From: Crossaster papposus
Taxonomy: Eukaryota; Echinodermata; Asteroidea; Velatida; Solasteridae
Direction: 5' to 3'
Assembly: GCA_037893245.1 (NCBI GenBank)
Contig: JBAIAA010000544.1
Location: forward strand, 186,001-250,000
DNA: 64,000 bases
Shown here: one piece after another, positions 11,246 to 22,599 of the stretch
Position numbering within the stretch: the stretch's first letter is position 1
How the letters are laid out: each line of letters begins with the position of its first letter
Translations under genes and position numbers: made by a program
Notes under the pieces: generated by a model
What the model was told of the DNA's origin: nothing
Seen by the model: only the letters and a program-made list of their open reading frames with translations
Databases searched by the model: none

Positions 11246-12512
11246 TGGTTGGAATGCCAACAGCTGTCGCATCGGTGGTCGTACTAGTATGACCAGAGTT
11301 GGTGCCTTGGACACAACACCAAGGTACGGCCCTTTCTGACCACTTGCGTCCTTGATGCAGACACTATACTTGGTGCTTGGTGCTTGGTGTTTGCGCTGTA
11401 TGTGGCGGAGGCCGGGGTTGGCGTTGTTGGTTCAAGGGGGTATTAAACGACCCCAAACACTTCGGGTTCGATTGACGCTGTATGTTTTATTCAGCTGTGG
11501 AGTGGTGGTTGAAAAGGCTATGGTTGGCGATGGAGGCGGGAGATTTGCATTGATAATCAAACAGCACAAGAAGAGAGAATTATAAATAAAAGGATAAGTA
11601 TACTATACGGTGATCTAATCCAAACGTAAGAAATCAACATATTGTGGTGTAAACTTGTGCGATTAAATAATACAATTACTTGTTCACGTGAATGTAACAT
11701 AATTTCTCTAGGCCAAGTGGGTTGTGTTAAAAACAAATATCAAGCCGGAAAATATTACTAGTGCGATATTTTCTGCAGACTAAAATACAGATACAACCAC
11801 CTTATTGACATGACAAAATTTCAAACTTATAATTGTACCCCTGAATCAGCATAACGGAGTTTTGCCTCAGAATGCAAATTCATGTACATGAACATAATTA
11901 ATTAAAGCAAAAACAAGGGAGACAAATATATGCTCGAGTCCTATATTCCTCACAAATAAAGGCATCACAGTAAAACATCCTCGTGCAAACAAGCATAAAA
12001 GGTAATTCACTCGTGGATAGTGACTTTACTGAACAATGAGGGCGCTGTTTACTGAGCACAACCGAGAAATGATTACGAATTTCTCCCATTTAAAACTCTC
12101 TCAAAATTCCACATCCTTTTCGGAGAGAAGATTAATGGGAACTTCTCTCTCCTGGGGATAAGTATCAGTCTAATCACTCAATGCCTCTTAAAACATGCCA
12201 GTTGTGATTTGACAACAGTCAACCAACGTCACCAACAGGTGGTCAGTAGGGAATGCCCAACTGACCACGCTTGGACTGGGTCAGCTAAGGTCAAGCTATA
12301 AGCACTCCTCTGAGAGTTTCTGCAGAAACTGAAGGGCAGTTATTATAATAAGTATAGCCCACACTGTACATATACACAATGTACATGCACTGTACATGTA
12401 CACACATGTAGGTCATAACATCATAATGGTATGCACTGATACAGGTAGGATTTGTGCACACATATTTTGTTCATAGTTATTTGATGCAGGTTTCCCTCGA
12501 GTGTAGTAGGGA
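11246..12512. other. Region between Gypsy fragments; RT/RNase H not found
   Basis: Reverse transcriptase would be expected here, but no RT motif is visible on the minus strand. A roughly 60-bp segment (about 11,497-11,557, starting TGTGGAGTGGTGGTTGAAAA) recurs at about 14,430-14,490. An 8-bp TTGGTGCT repeat sits near 11,369. The rest is AT-rich and unremarkable. Confidence 0.4.
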
Positions 12513-12515
12513 TGT

Positions 12516-12580
12516 GGTGGGGGGGGGGGGGGGGGGGGGCGTCATATAAATTGCCCCCCCCCCTTCTTTTTTTTGGGGGG
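12516..12580. repeat. Poly-G, poly-C and poly-T low-complexity cluster
   Basis: A G run of about 20 bases is followed by short C, T and G homopolymers, so the sequence can fold G against C. Accuracy here may be low. Confidence 0.9.
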
Positions 12581-12652
12581 CCCTATTCAAAATGTTTTTA
12601 TTGTTGGTTTATATCCCCATTTTTACAATCTTATGATCCATATTATTCAAGG

Positions 12653-12951
12653 GAGGAGTCGGGTTGGTGTAGCGGTTCTTCCTCGCCTTCCACCACTATG
12701 ACCCAGGTTCGAATCCGGCCTGGGCCAATATGTGGATTGGGTTTTCAGTCCCTGCCCGACTCCGTGGGTTTTTCCCCAGGATATTCTTCTGGGGTGTTCC
12801 TCCCACCTCTAAAACTGTAACTTCTTCACATTAATTGTTGAATAATTGTTGAATGAAATAAAAAATTGTTGAATTAAATTTGTTCCCGCCTTGAATATGG
12901 CCATTGATGCTGGTACGGCGTTAAACCCTAAATACTCACTCACTCACTCAC
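12653..12951 (+). mobile_element. tRNA-derived SINE with perfect 12-bp target duplication
   Basis: The head carries an A-box-like TTGGTGTAGCGG (about 12,664) and a perfect B box GGTTCGAATCC (about 12,706), giving an internal polymerase III promoter. A conserved-looking body follows, with a 3' tail ending GGCGTTAAACCCTAAATA and (CTCA)n. The dodecamer TATTATTCAAGG flanks both sides (12,641-12,652 and 12,952-12,963), showing target-primed insertion and little decay, so the insertion looks fairly young. The donor tRNA was not identified. Confidence 0.85.
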
Positions 12952-12963
12952 TATTATTCAAGG

Positions 12964-14601
12964 TGTTTGTATAGGAAATCAACGAATAATGATCAGGGCG
13001 CTAAAATAACAATAACAAAAGCATTTTGTTCCCATTCAACTAAATGTTTATTGAATTTTTGTTTAATTTGTTTTAACTGTTTGCGCAGCTTTACACAAAA
13101 TCAAAGTGTGGCATATTTAATTATGCAAGCACATGTAACACATTAAGCAGTTTTGCTAACATGTACAACGATATGGGTTTTTCTTTGGCAAAGTTTGCGG
13201 AAGTGCTGTGAGGCAATTTCACAAATCAAAAACTTGCACAACAACTTAGGTATTGAAACAGGGACCTGGGTCACCTGATGGAAGTTAAGAAATTGTAGCT
13301 TCACGTGTTGTTTATTTGCACTCAACTAAGTTAACCAATAAAAGCAAACACTAACACAAGTTTATTAACGGAAGGCCTACGGTAGATTCTAAAAAAACAA
13401 CTACAAAAAACTATAAAGCAGCATATAAAACATCAAAGCGTATGCAAATAAAATGTTCAATGTTGTACAAAGAGATGCCCTCCATTCCTAATAAAAACCT
13501 TCTTTTTTTTTTTCAATGAATTTTTTAGCTATTAGATTGTGTTGTTTTTAAACGAATAAATTAACTTGTTTGCATTTTGAATTTGTAAAAATCACATACA
13601 TGTAGGCCTACGTCTGGCTGTGCATTAATTGGAGCTGGATGGGCCAGTTAATGTGCACTAAATCCATGTTATAATATCCGAAATGAATTCTTACAAAAAT
13701 GGCAATTCGGCAAACTGTTAAGAAAATAAGGCTGCAGCTAGGAAAAGGCTTCCTAGTTTCTCGAACTAGAGTAAAATAAAGAACCATAATACAGTGAAAT
13801 CAGTCGATATTAGTCAAACTCTGATAACTCAAAGTCAAACGGAGAATCCATTCCCTTCAGTAGTATAACAATGATACAACTTCTCTTATCTCCAAACTCT
13901 GTTTAACTCACATAAATCAGTCAATTTCATCGTTACCCAAGTGGCATATGGTATCAATAGGCTATAACTACCTTGGCAGTGACCACCACAAGGGGGTATT
14001 AAAAGTATGTCCACTGGGGCCAGCCTTCATTTCTGAAAAGGATGTGCTCTATCCGAGTTAGAGAGGTCTAACTCGGATTCGTTTAAATGGGAGATTGGCT
14101 TTCCAAAACTTCTATATTCCAGTCTGACATTCCACAATAACTCCTGCTTACCCTAAGAATTAATATACAATTCTCAAGTAGGATTCACATTTCACTGGTC
14201 AAAACAATAATTGGCAGAAGTTACGAAATATTCCCAAGGGTCATGAGGTCTTTATTATGACAATTCCACAGGGTCGCCATCTTGATAAAAGATTAAAACT
14301 CCTAAAATTACAGTGAAAATCCATCAGTTCGCCTTATCTAAAATAATACAAATGTTCCCTGATTTTTTCCGGTTACAAATCATACGACATAATTGTAAAA
14401 AAAAGAAGGAAACCTGTGAACAAAATCTACCTGTGGAGCGGTGGTCGAAAAGGCAACGATCGTCGACAGAGGCGGGAGATTTGCATTGCCCGTCCCCGCC
14501 GCACGGTGGCGCCCTTTGGACTCACCGTTCAGAACTAATGACGGTACCTCGGGAAATACAGCCGACAGCGGTACAACAGCCTACATAGAGGGGATGCTTC
14601 T
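12964..14601. other. AT-rich sequence between SINE and Gypsy protease, no gene
   Basis: No credible open frame. It includes the second copy of the 60-bp segment (about 14,430-14,490, TGTGGAGCGGTGGTCGAAAA) and a GC-richer stretch to about 14,590 that may belong to the Gypsy element. Confidence 0.35.
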
Positions 14602-15430
14602 TTACCTAACATGTACAAAAATAATAATTTGCACAAAATGGTAATGATATAATTCTAAATGTATTAGCTTCGAACCTACATGAACCTTGAGGTACTCCTT
14701 CCGAAGCTCGTCAGTGATAGAAGTCACCTGTGATTTTGAATCAATCAACGCTGAATATTTCTTGCCATCGACACTAACGACATCCTCGTTGTTTGAACCA
14801 ATTAACTTTTGATGACCTGGCTTCATACTCAACATTCACAGATAGAGAGAAGTGGAAGTTATTGGGCTTGATCGTCTTTGGCTTCCGACGGCTTGCCCTT
14901 CGGCTGCGAGCCCTGATAGTGTAAAGGTTCTGGTTTCTGCAGCCTTCAGCAATGGCCCTCTTCTGGCTTGTATAGCGTGTCTATGTTGACGAGAGTCTTG
15001 CTTGTTTCGTTGTAATTTGTTCTACCTTCTCTGCCAGCTGCTGAACGGTGGCAACACTTTGTAGTACCCGTCTTGTTCAGGCTTCGGTGGGTGCTGTTTG
15101 TTTGGCCGATAGTAACAGGTTTGGCTCAGTGCTTTGAGGTTGGTTTGGTCGAACCTTATAAAGTTAAAGAGGTTCTGGCTTTGTGTCGTGCTTCTCAGAT
15201 GCCGCTAGACGAGACTCTCTCTCTAGTTGCCGCGATTCCCCCTGCAGTTCGTGGAACTCCATATTTATTGGTTTCATTGGGACTAATTTGGGGTAACTCG
15301 CTCATCCTTGACGCCTCTCATGAATTGCTGGGTCAGCATACAATTTCTCTGATAATTAGCGCTCTTGTTCCATTTGTTCTTCAATGGATCGAAGGGTTCA
15401 CTCTAACTCGGAGACTCGTTTGACAGTCGC
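14602..15430 (-). pseudogene. Ty3/Gypsy gag and aspartic protease fragments, broken
   Basis: On the minus strand, about 15,335-15,150 reads in one frame as a gag-like helical segment (QFMRGVKDERV, then KPINMEFHELQG), interrupted by stops in neighbouring frames. Further on (14,835-14,690) the frame VDGKKYSALIDSKSQVTS matches the retropepsin active-site loop, but the usual D-T/S-G is replaced by D-S-K, so the protease would be inactive. The order gag, protease, integrase along the minus strand agrees with the integrase remains at 11.2 kb. Opposite-strand frames here are shadows. Confidence 0.7.
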
Positions 15431-16001
15431 ACTCGTATAATAGAGTCAGCGAGGTAATCGCCTGTGATTGAAAGCTCACCAAATTGTGATCTTAAAGGGA
15501 AACTCCACCCATAGTTTAAATTGCATAATGTTAAAGAGTGTCAATTGCCATTGTGACCTGATTTTTATTTCATTTTTATCGGTTTCGGTAATCATATAAA
15601 ACAGAGATGTTCTCGCACTGCGCTTATACCGTCATGCGATGCCGCCATTTGGTTCTGGTTTATCGGTACATCCGCTATATTGTGACGTAGTGTCTGCACC
15701 ATCATCAGTACGCGAAGCCCGATCGCGGATAGCGGCCCTGCACAGAATACAAGTGAACCCTTGTGTGTACGGCATAGTGTATACACAATGTGTACTGTAC
15801 ATGTGAAAGTGGGCTGAAAATCATACGGAGAAGGACCTGATGCCATAATTACTAGCTCACAGATTTTGTATTCTTCTCAGAAAATACAAAAATAAACGAT
15901 AGTTTGTGGCGCGTCAAGTCGATATTCTGCACATGGTGCATCATTTGTGGCAGCGATTATCTCCCCATATAATCTGTATGATTCTACAGTCCTACAAAAT
16001 G

Positions 16002-16375
16002 GAGTGCCGTGGTCTCGTGGTCTGGAGCATTGAATTTGTAATCTGTATGTAAAGTTACAGGTTGTGGGTTCGAGTCCGGCCTGGGACTATGGTGCGTGTG
16101 CCCTTGGGCAAGGCACTTTGTCACTCATTGCCTCTCTCCACCCAGGAGTAAATGGGTACCTGTGGGGGCAGATGGAGATGGTTATTGTGGTTGATTTAGC
16201 TGCTTTGCGCCGAAATGGCAGCATCGATCGAGCTGTATACTCCCCAGGGAGCTGAGATGGTATTTGGAATGTTTCATGGGCCCAATGACCGGGGTAATAA
16301 TAAATTGTAAAGCGCTTTGATACAACCACATTGTGGGAGTCTAAAGCGCTATAATAAGAACTAGCATTATTACAT
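16002..16375 (+). mobile_element. tRNA-derived SINE, copy 1 of a second family
   Basis: The head has A-box-like GTGGTCTCGTGGTCTGG and B box GGTTCGAGTCC (16,067-16,077). The body contains CCCTTGGGCAAGGCACTTTG and CTCTCCACCCAGGAGTAAAT, a block known from SINEs of marine invertebrates. The tail is AAAGCGCTTTGA...AAAGCGCTATAATAAG. A second copy is at 34.4-34.98 kb. No target duplication was found. Confidence 0.8.
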
Positions 16376-16611
16376 ACTGCAACGTGTACCAGTGATCAGT
16401 GAATAGGCGCAGCATCTACTTGGACGTGTACCAGTGAAAGGCACGTACATGTACATGTAATAATAGGCTTGTATACGGCCATTGTTGTTCCGTGTGTACG
16501 TATTTGGAATGGGAGAGCTTGCCGCTTGTTACATGTAAATTCTACAAATTACAGGTGGTAAAAAGTGCTGCCACATTCGGGGTATGGGTATAGAAATGCA
16601 ATACATGTATA

Positions 16612-16675
16612 ACTGACCTCTACACCTGGACGGACCATTGTCCATAATGATATTGTCCAGGTGTAGAGATCAGTG
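16612..16675. repeat. Hairpin GACCTCTACACCTGGAC / GTCCAGGTGTAGAGATC
   Basis: Near-perfect 17-bp arms with a loop of about 22 bases. A third related word, CATGTGTAGAGGTCAGTGAC, sits at about 16,834, so a longer foldback element may be present. Confidence 0.7.
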
Positions 16676-17190
16676 GATTTACTCTATACATTTTTTATTT
16701 ATAAACATTACGTCATACGTATACCCACTGAACACCTGGACATTTCATTGGCTCACAGGGTAATGTCGTGGGTCCGCCATGTTGCACTTCAAGTTCGCTC
16801 CGACTTCAAGCGTGAATGGGCAATGATCCCTCCATGTGTAGAGGTCAGTGACATGTACTCGCAATAGTCGGGCGCCGTACAACATACGTCTGCATAATGT
16901 AGCTGGCCGCGTCAAGGTGGGATACCAATGCGAACAACAGGCAATGAAGCGATGTGCATTGAGGTGCAGACACTACGTCATAATTTCCCGAGCGAGGCGG
17001 GAAATTTGAACAATATGGCCGCGCCCTTGTACTCCTGAATGGCAACAAATCGTGAATATAATAAGCGTGTGTGTCGTTCTCGATAACAAATCAAAACAAA
17101 TTATCTGCAGAGTCAGTATGTTACCATAGGCTATATTCTTTTAGACTAGGTCAAATATTATTGAGCCTGGAATTTCTCTTTAATTCAGCA

Positions 17191-17866
17191 AAGGCATGAT
17201 TGGCTGTATATTGTTCTGGAGGTATATAAGTAGTTAATTTACGAGCAGTATCTCCAAGGTATAGCGGACAATATAGTTGGGAACAGCATGGAAGGGGGGT
17301 GGCTGTGCTGTCGAGTAAATATTTAGTATCTCTTTTCCAGTCATCTACACATGTTAAAACCTTCTCGACCAGAAAAAAACAACAGGTACAAACATGGGGT
17401 GAAGGAGAACCGAGATGACTGGCTGAAGAATAACGATCCGTTGCGGAGTGTGGTAAATGGGGGGGGGGGGGGGGGGGGTTGCCTCTTAGGGCTTTTGAGA
17501 CTGTTGACAGATTGTACAAGCTGTGTGAAGGGCGGTTTCGGAGGTTCGGTGGAATCATCTGCTCTGGAATAGGTAAATATTTCAGGTTCTCTCCGTCATG
17601 TATATGAAAAATGAAGGGCTGACTAAATTACTGAAGTATTAAACAAAGGCAGTATTAAACTCAAGTGGTTGAAATGTGCAATCCCAACATCACAACACGG
17701 GTTTCAATCGGTTTCAGTAGAAAGAATTCGCCATGTGAAAAGAGAGCTTAGTACTTACTTCCGTTTTAAAGAAGTACAAATACAATGGCTATATTTCAGA
17801 ACCACACATCTCACACACAAAAGAGTATTATATTACTAATGGTGTTACCGCAAACTACTTATCATA
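17191..17866. other. Intergenic, no gene; poly-G tract at about 17,459-17,478
   Basis: A poly-G run is followed by GC-moderate sequence with no recognisable family. Open frames on either strand are short and unconvincing. Confidence 0.35.
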
Positions 17867-18313
17867 TGTGACCCACTCCACAATAAGGGGTATTAATTAT
17901 GTCACAAAATAGTGAAATTGAGTTATATACATGGTTAGAATGCCTACAGCGTAAGCTTCCAGTTGGTATAAAATAGAGCTTCATAGCTACTCCCGTTCTT
18001 GAGATATGACTTGTTTGCTTTTGATTACTTCCTTGGAGTTCAAATTAAACAACTGAGAAAACAGGCTTTGAAAAAGCCGGCTTTGTTGTAGAACAACAGA
18101 ACGATGAACACAAAATGGGCGTGTTTTCCACTTTAATCATCAAAATCAACATTCCTTTGAATGAAACCTGAAAATATTGGTGTTAAAGATGTCATTAATG
18201 GCAAAAAATGTAAATCACATTTTGATGAAATGTTTATCCTCTCAAACTTGAGTAGTCGATTACATGATAGTGCACAGCGCGACTTAATACCCTTTATTGC
18301 AGAGCCGGTCACA
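17867..18313. mobile_element. MITE of TGTGACC...GGTCACA family, copy 1
   Basis: Starts TGTGACCCACTCCAC and ends GAGCCGGTCACA, flanked by TA on both sides. Interior words GAACAACAGAACGATG, GAATGAAACCTGAAA and CACATTTTGATGAAA recur in the copy at 60,702-61,068. A partial relative ends at 38,648. Open frames inside are not conserved. Confidence 0.7.
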
Positions 18314-18949
18314 TATTGCCTTTTCGCCATGCAAACCTTCAAATCTCAATTCTTGACCGCGTGTGACAAATAGATCTCGTCGTTTTCCATTCACAAGATT
18401 GGTTCTTGTCATACATAAAACAATTCTTGTCAGTTTGACAAACGGATCTAGTCATTTTCGTTTGACAAGATAGGTTATTATTCGAAACGTTTATTTCCAA
18501 ACTGTTCACAAGCAAGTCGGGTTAGATTTTTTAATAAAAAAATTAATAAATGCCTAAATATAAAAAGCACAAAATCTGGAATAGTAAACTTGAAATTAAA
18601 GGGTGAACAGTATAGGGCTGTTCAAATAAACCAAGGCTTGTAGGGAACAGCCTGACACAGACAATCACAAGACAGGCAATATACAGACGATAGGAATGAA
18701 CACGAACGAACGGACAAGGGACATAGAACAAAGAAGACAAAACAAAACAACGGATGGGACAGTGGAGACTGAGACAAAGATACAATTCCAATGAAGATAA
18801 AAAATATGATGAAGATATCACATTAACACTATGCAGCAGAGCAGCTCGAGGGGTACGTTACATATTGTGACTGGAGCGCCTTTTTGTAAGACGATTTAAA
18901 ACGATTTAGGTTCTTGACATTATGACAAGAACCCACCCGCCAGTTGTTT
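18314..18949. other. Intergenic sequence with repeated GACAAG/CTTGTC words
   Basis: TTCTTGTCA and TTGACAAAC-type words recur between about 18,360 and 18,480 and again near 18,910. No gene is recognised. Confidence 0.35.
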
Positions 18950-19480
18950 TCAGTGTAAATACCCGTGATGTGGCAGTGATTTCTCACCTTTAAATTTAAT
19001 AATTTTCTTTTTACACTCGAGACATTTTAGACTCGATAAATCAGTTTTCGTTTTTGTACTGATATTCTTCTTCTTTCTTTTTTCTCGGGTTCTTTTAGGC
19101 TTCTCCCTCTGACAGTTCCACACACCGTGCGAGTCTTCTAGGTAATTGCGATAAATTTGTTTTTCGCAATTCAAACACGCGCTTGAATTTATGTGTTTGA
19201 TTTCGTCCTGCAAAGTAAAATCCATTGATTTGGGATTGGCAAAAAAAACTATATTAATATAACGTTGTAATGCTAATATCGTCTTTGCAAATTCAGTAGA
19301 GGCGTCTTTACCTCTATAAGTCTCTTGACTCACTAGTTCACCGTCGGAAATCACCACTACTAATGAATAGCCGCTAGCTCTGTGAACGTGAATCTTCTGC
19401 GTGTTTCTGTTTTGGCGGTTTTTTTTGTTTTCTAGTACCGAATCAAAGTCGGCGTAAATAACAAATGGTGCCTCTTGAAT
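18950..19480 (-). pseudogene. Polinton/Maverick-type protein-primed DNA polymerase B fragment
   Basis: On the minus strand from about 19,478 the frame contains APFVIYADFDSVLE, the exonuclease-I region (YADF-D/E) of protein-primed family B polymerases found in Polintons/Mavericks and related animal DNA viruses. It continues as SGYSLVVVISDGELVSQ and a YRG motif, then a Cys-x2-Cys (CLNCEK) where the family has a small metal-binding region. After that it becomes Lys/Arg-rich and stops at 18,950. The polymerase palm motifs are absent. No capsid, integrase or long terminal repeats are nearby, so this is an isolated relic in one open frame of about 175 codons. Confidence 0.65.
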
Positions 19481-20080
19481 AATCGGTAATTTTTAAATGT
19501 ACATTGTACATTGGAAATTGTGCCAAATTTTTCTGACATGTTTGGTGGTGTCTTTCATTTATTTTGACATCAATTTTATGAAAATATGACACACTGTTCC
19601 CACGAAATATCAATTTTCCGAAGCAGGAGGCATATTGACCATGTCTACAATGTACATGTGTAATACACGCACGGCAGCCAGAGAAGGCGGACTAGACTGT
19701 GGATGATCAGAGCCGTAGATAGGCGGGAAGTACATGTACATTACACACCTACACGTTGTACTTTACCCAGTGGAATCATGTAGACAGCTGCTCGTGTAAA
19801 GATGGTCACTGCTGATGAAGGTAAACAAGACACTACAAATGTCCAATATCAATACTTCAGTATTTACTTTTCAGTATTTACGATCGGAGCTAAATATACA
19901 AACGCTTGATAAATCTTGTCAAAATACAATTCTAACCTAATTGCCGGTTATAAAATAGAAGACTTTGCCTCTCTCGTGTCGAATGCAATGGGCTCCTAAA
20001 ATTAAGATTTGTACCCACCCTTCAACTGATGTACTAGCTTTACTCAGCCCATTCATTCTCTCTGTGTCAATTACAACGGG
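19481..20080. other. Intergenic, no gene
   Basis: AT-rich with scattered TGTACATGTACA words. No family resemblance. Confidence 0.35.
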
Positions 20081-20442
20081 ATGACCGTGCCGGTAGCCGG
20101 CGGCGCGGAGCATCAGTCAAAAAAAGACCACCTGGGCGGGAGCCGGAGATACGGAGGACCGCTCGCCTCGACTGCGATCACCCAGCTTCATTCGAGACCG
20201 AGCCCCGGCGCCTCGTGGCCACGGTCGTTCGTCGGTCGTCACCCGCAGCGGCCGCGCCGTCTCTCCGAGAGGGGCACTGTTGCGGCTCACACTCGGCGGG
20301 CTGCCTTGGGACCCCGGCGTAGGTCACTCCAGCCTACACCCGGAAGACAGTACGGTGGCCGTCCACCGGAGCGGGGGCCGTCCGGGGTATTCGGACCAGA
20401 CGTCCTGGACGGGCGGGTCTCTCTCTCTCTTTCTTCTTTCGG
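20081..20442 (-). other. ITS1-like GC-rich flank of the 18S fragment
   Basis: GC-rich, low-order sequence directly beyond the 18S 3' end on the minus strand, where ITS1 would be. It has no conserved sequence of its own; the call rests on position and composition. Open frames here are not genes. Confidence 0.5.
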
Positions 20443-20444
20443 TA

Positions 20445-20449
20445 ATGAA

Positions 20450-20500
<51 letters not shown>

Positions 20501-21505
20501 AATAATCAAGTTCGATCGTCTTCCGGGCTCCCGCGGCTCGTCAACGCGGGCTGATGACTCGCGCTTAATGGGGATTCTTCGTTCAAGGGAGACAATTGCA
20601 ACTCCTTATCCCAAGCACGAATGGGGTTCAACGGATTGCCTAGACTTTCCTTTCCGGCCAAGGGACGGGACTCGCTGATCCTTCAGTGTAGCACGCGTGC
20701 GGCCCCGGGCACCTAAGGGCATTACAGACCTGTTATTGCTCATTCTTACGGGGCTTTTTCCTCTAAGAAGTCGGCGTGGCGGCCGGCGAGACTATTTAGC
20801 AAGCAAGAGTCTCGTTCGTTATCGGAATTAACCAGACAATACGCTCCACCTACTAAGAACGGCCATGCACCTCCACCCACAAAATCAAGAAAGATTTTTT
20901 TTATTTTTATGTCAATCTTCACTGTGTCCGGGCCGAGTGAGTTTCCTCGTGTTGAGTCAAATTTAGCCGCAGGTTTCACTCCTTGTGGTGCCCTTCCGTC
21001 AATTCCTTTAGGTTTCAGCTTTGCTTACAACCATACTTACTCCTAGAACCCAAAGACTACGGTTCCTCGAGACTGCCTACCGCGTCATTGGAGTAACGCC
21101 GGCGGATCGCCAGTCGGCATCGTTTATGGTTAGAACTAGGGCGGTATCTGATCGCCTTCGAACCTCCAACTTTTGTTCTTGATTAATGAAAACAGTCTTG
21201 GCAAATGCTTTCGCAGTCGGTCGTCTTGCGACATTCCAAGAATTTCTCCTCTCGCACCGCAGTACGAATGCCCCGTCAGTCCATATACCTCGAGTTCCGA
21301 AAACCAACGCAATAGAACCAAAGTCCTATTCCAATATTCCATGCTCTGGTGTGGAGGCGGTCGGCCTACTTTGAACATGCACTCGTGTCAGCCGCACTTG
21401 GTCCAAGAGAACTGGGCGGAGACCAAGAGGACGGGCCAGGCGGGCGTTGGCGCGCCTTGCGGTGGACCGCCAGCCTGCGCCCAAGATCCAACTACTAACT
21501 TTTTA
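20445..21505 (-). pseudogene. 18S rRNA pseudogene (3' part), antisense to the given strand
   Basis: The plus strand shows the inverse of the 18S 3' end (CCTTCCGCAGGTTCACCTAC and CCTTGTTACGACTTTTACTT), then conserved blocks in the right order: AGCACGAATGGGGTTCAACG, GGGCATTACAGACCTGTTAT, CGTTATCGGAATTAACCAGA, AACGGCCATGCAC, TGTTGAGTCAAATT, CAGCTTTGCTTACAACC, TCTTGATTAATGAAAAC, GAAAACCAACGCAATAGAA and CAAGATCCAACTAC. The universally conserved decoding-site segment (the GACGGGCGGTGTGTAC region and its neighbours) is missing, several helices are shortened, and the 5' part is replaced by AT-rich DNA. It cannot be functional rRNA. The preserved blocks are metazoan in type. Confidence 0.9.
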
Positions 21506-22260
21506 CCTTTTTTTACTTTGTCAGTATATTTACCCAGAGCGGCCTTCTTACAACATTTAAGGCACTTGTTGTCTTTGTTGTTTAACTTTTTTTTTAGAAG
21601 GTATGTGCGGGTGTGTTAGTCTTTATATACTCGGACATAAAACGCGAATATCGACCCGATTCTCTATTATGACGCACATGCTTTTCTTTAAAGTCAGCCT
21701 TTTTAAAAAAAATGGGAGATTTAAATCTCTTGATAGCTGAAATTAAATAGTTTTTTTTACCTCTCGGTATAAATTTGAGCTTTTGGTCGTCTTTAATTTG
21801 TTTAAGCTCGGCGAGTCGTCAAGTTTGGTAATTTACTCTTTAGTGACTCTATAACCGTTTAATAATATTTTTATTTTAACGGATTTTGGACGTGATATTT
21901 TCAAGGCACACTACCGTAATTTTACGCCCAAAATCCGATAAAATAAAGATACAGCGTATGTGTTTTTTTTTTTTACAGGTCGAAAACCCAGTTATTTTAC
22001 GGTTATGTTTTACAGTGTATAATAGCGTTGATATATTCTCGACGAAAGGCTCCCTGTTCTCTCGTTCATAAAATGCTATGTTATTTTGTTCTACGTAACT
22101 CTGTAGCCCAGATTTAGTCCACCGCGAATAACCTCGAAGAATAGGTCTCGATTTTTTCTCAATTTGTATATATTTTATGTAAAGATTTTTTATTAATTGT
22201 TTTTGAAGACAAAGTCGAGATAGTTAGAGAAATAAACGCGTCTAAAAATTAAAGAGAGAG
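21506..22260. other. AT-rich sequence beyond the rRNA breakpoint, no gene
   Basis: T-rich. It contains an inverted pair near 21,880-21,945 (TAACGGATTTTGGACG / CGCCCAAAATCCGATAAA). The breakpoint from 18S homology lies about 21,505. Confidence 0.4.
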
Positions 22261-22397
22261 ACAATATTATGTCCGGGATCGGCTTAAACTCCTTAATATA
22301 TAACCCCGGCCTATAAGCTCGTGTAAAATGCCCATAGATGGGTCACAAAGGGTCCAAATAAAAGCGCAAAGACAAAATAACGTTTTGCTCTCCCACC

Positions 22398-22445
22398 GTG
22401 TCCGAATTACTTGGCTACGGCTAAAAATTACACACGATTCTATGA
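22398..22445 (+). repeat. Dispersed repeat TGTCCGAATTACTTGGCTAC, copy 1
   Basis: The segment TGTCCGAATTACTTGGCTAC, then GGCTAAAAATTACACACGA, recurs at 61,396-61,440 with few changes. The ATTACTTGGCTACGGGCTTA core is also in the arms of the palindrome at 24,629-24,730. Confidence 0.7.
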
Positions 22446-22599
22446 TAGCGGATGTAGCCATATCGTCTCAGGCTTCGGTTCGCCTTAAAATTCAGTCAAC
22501 ATGCTGATCGGAAGCAAATCGAATTAGAAGAAAACAGAAATATTCGCACCGTTTTGGGTTCATTATTATTAACGGATTGAATGTTTCTGAAGCACAAAC

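Larger units (their letters stand above)
15490..17190. mobile_element. Possible larger inverted-repeat element carrying a SINE insertion
   Basis: The left end TTAAAGGGAAACTCCACCC (about 15,493) resembles the inverse of the right end near 17,165-17,182 (GGAATTTCTCTTTAATTC). Ends match imperfectly and no target duplication was confirmed, so this is tentative. Nothing inside resembles a transposase. Confidence 0.3.

Noticed and set aside
15073..15423. Plus-strand 116-codon frame with hydrophobic segments
   Set aside because: It is the opposite strand of gag-like sequence on the minus strand, which explains the lack of stops.
20081..20554. Plus-strand open frame of about 157 codons
   Set aside because: It lies antisense to the 18S/ITS1 fragment; GC-rich structural RNA sequence often gives accidental open frames, and the product has no family resemblance.
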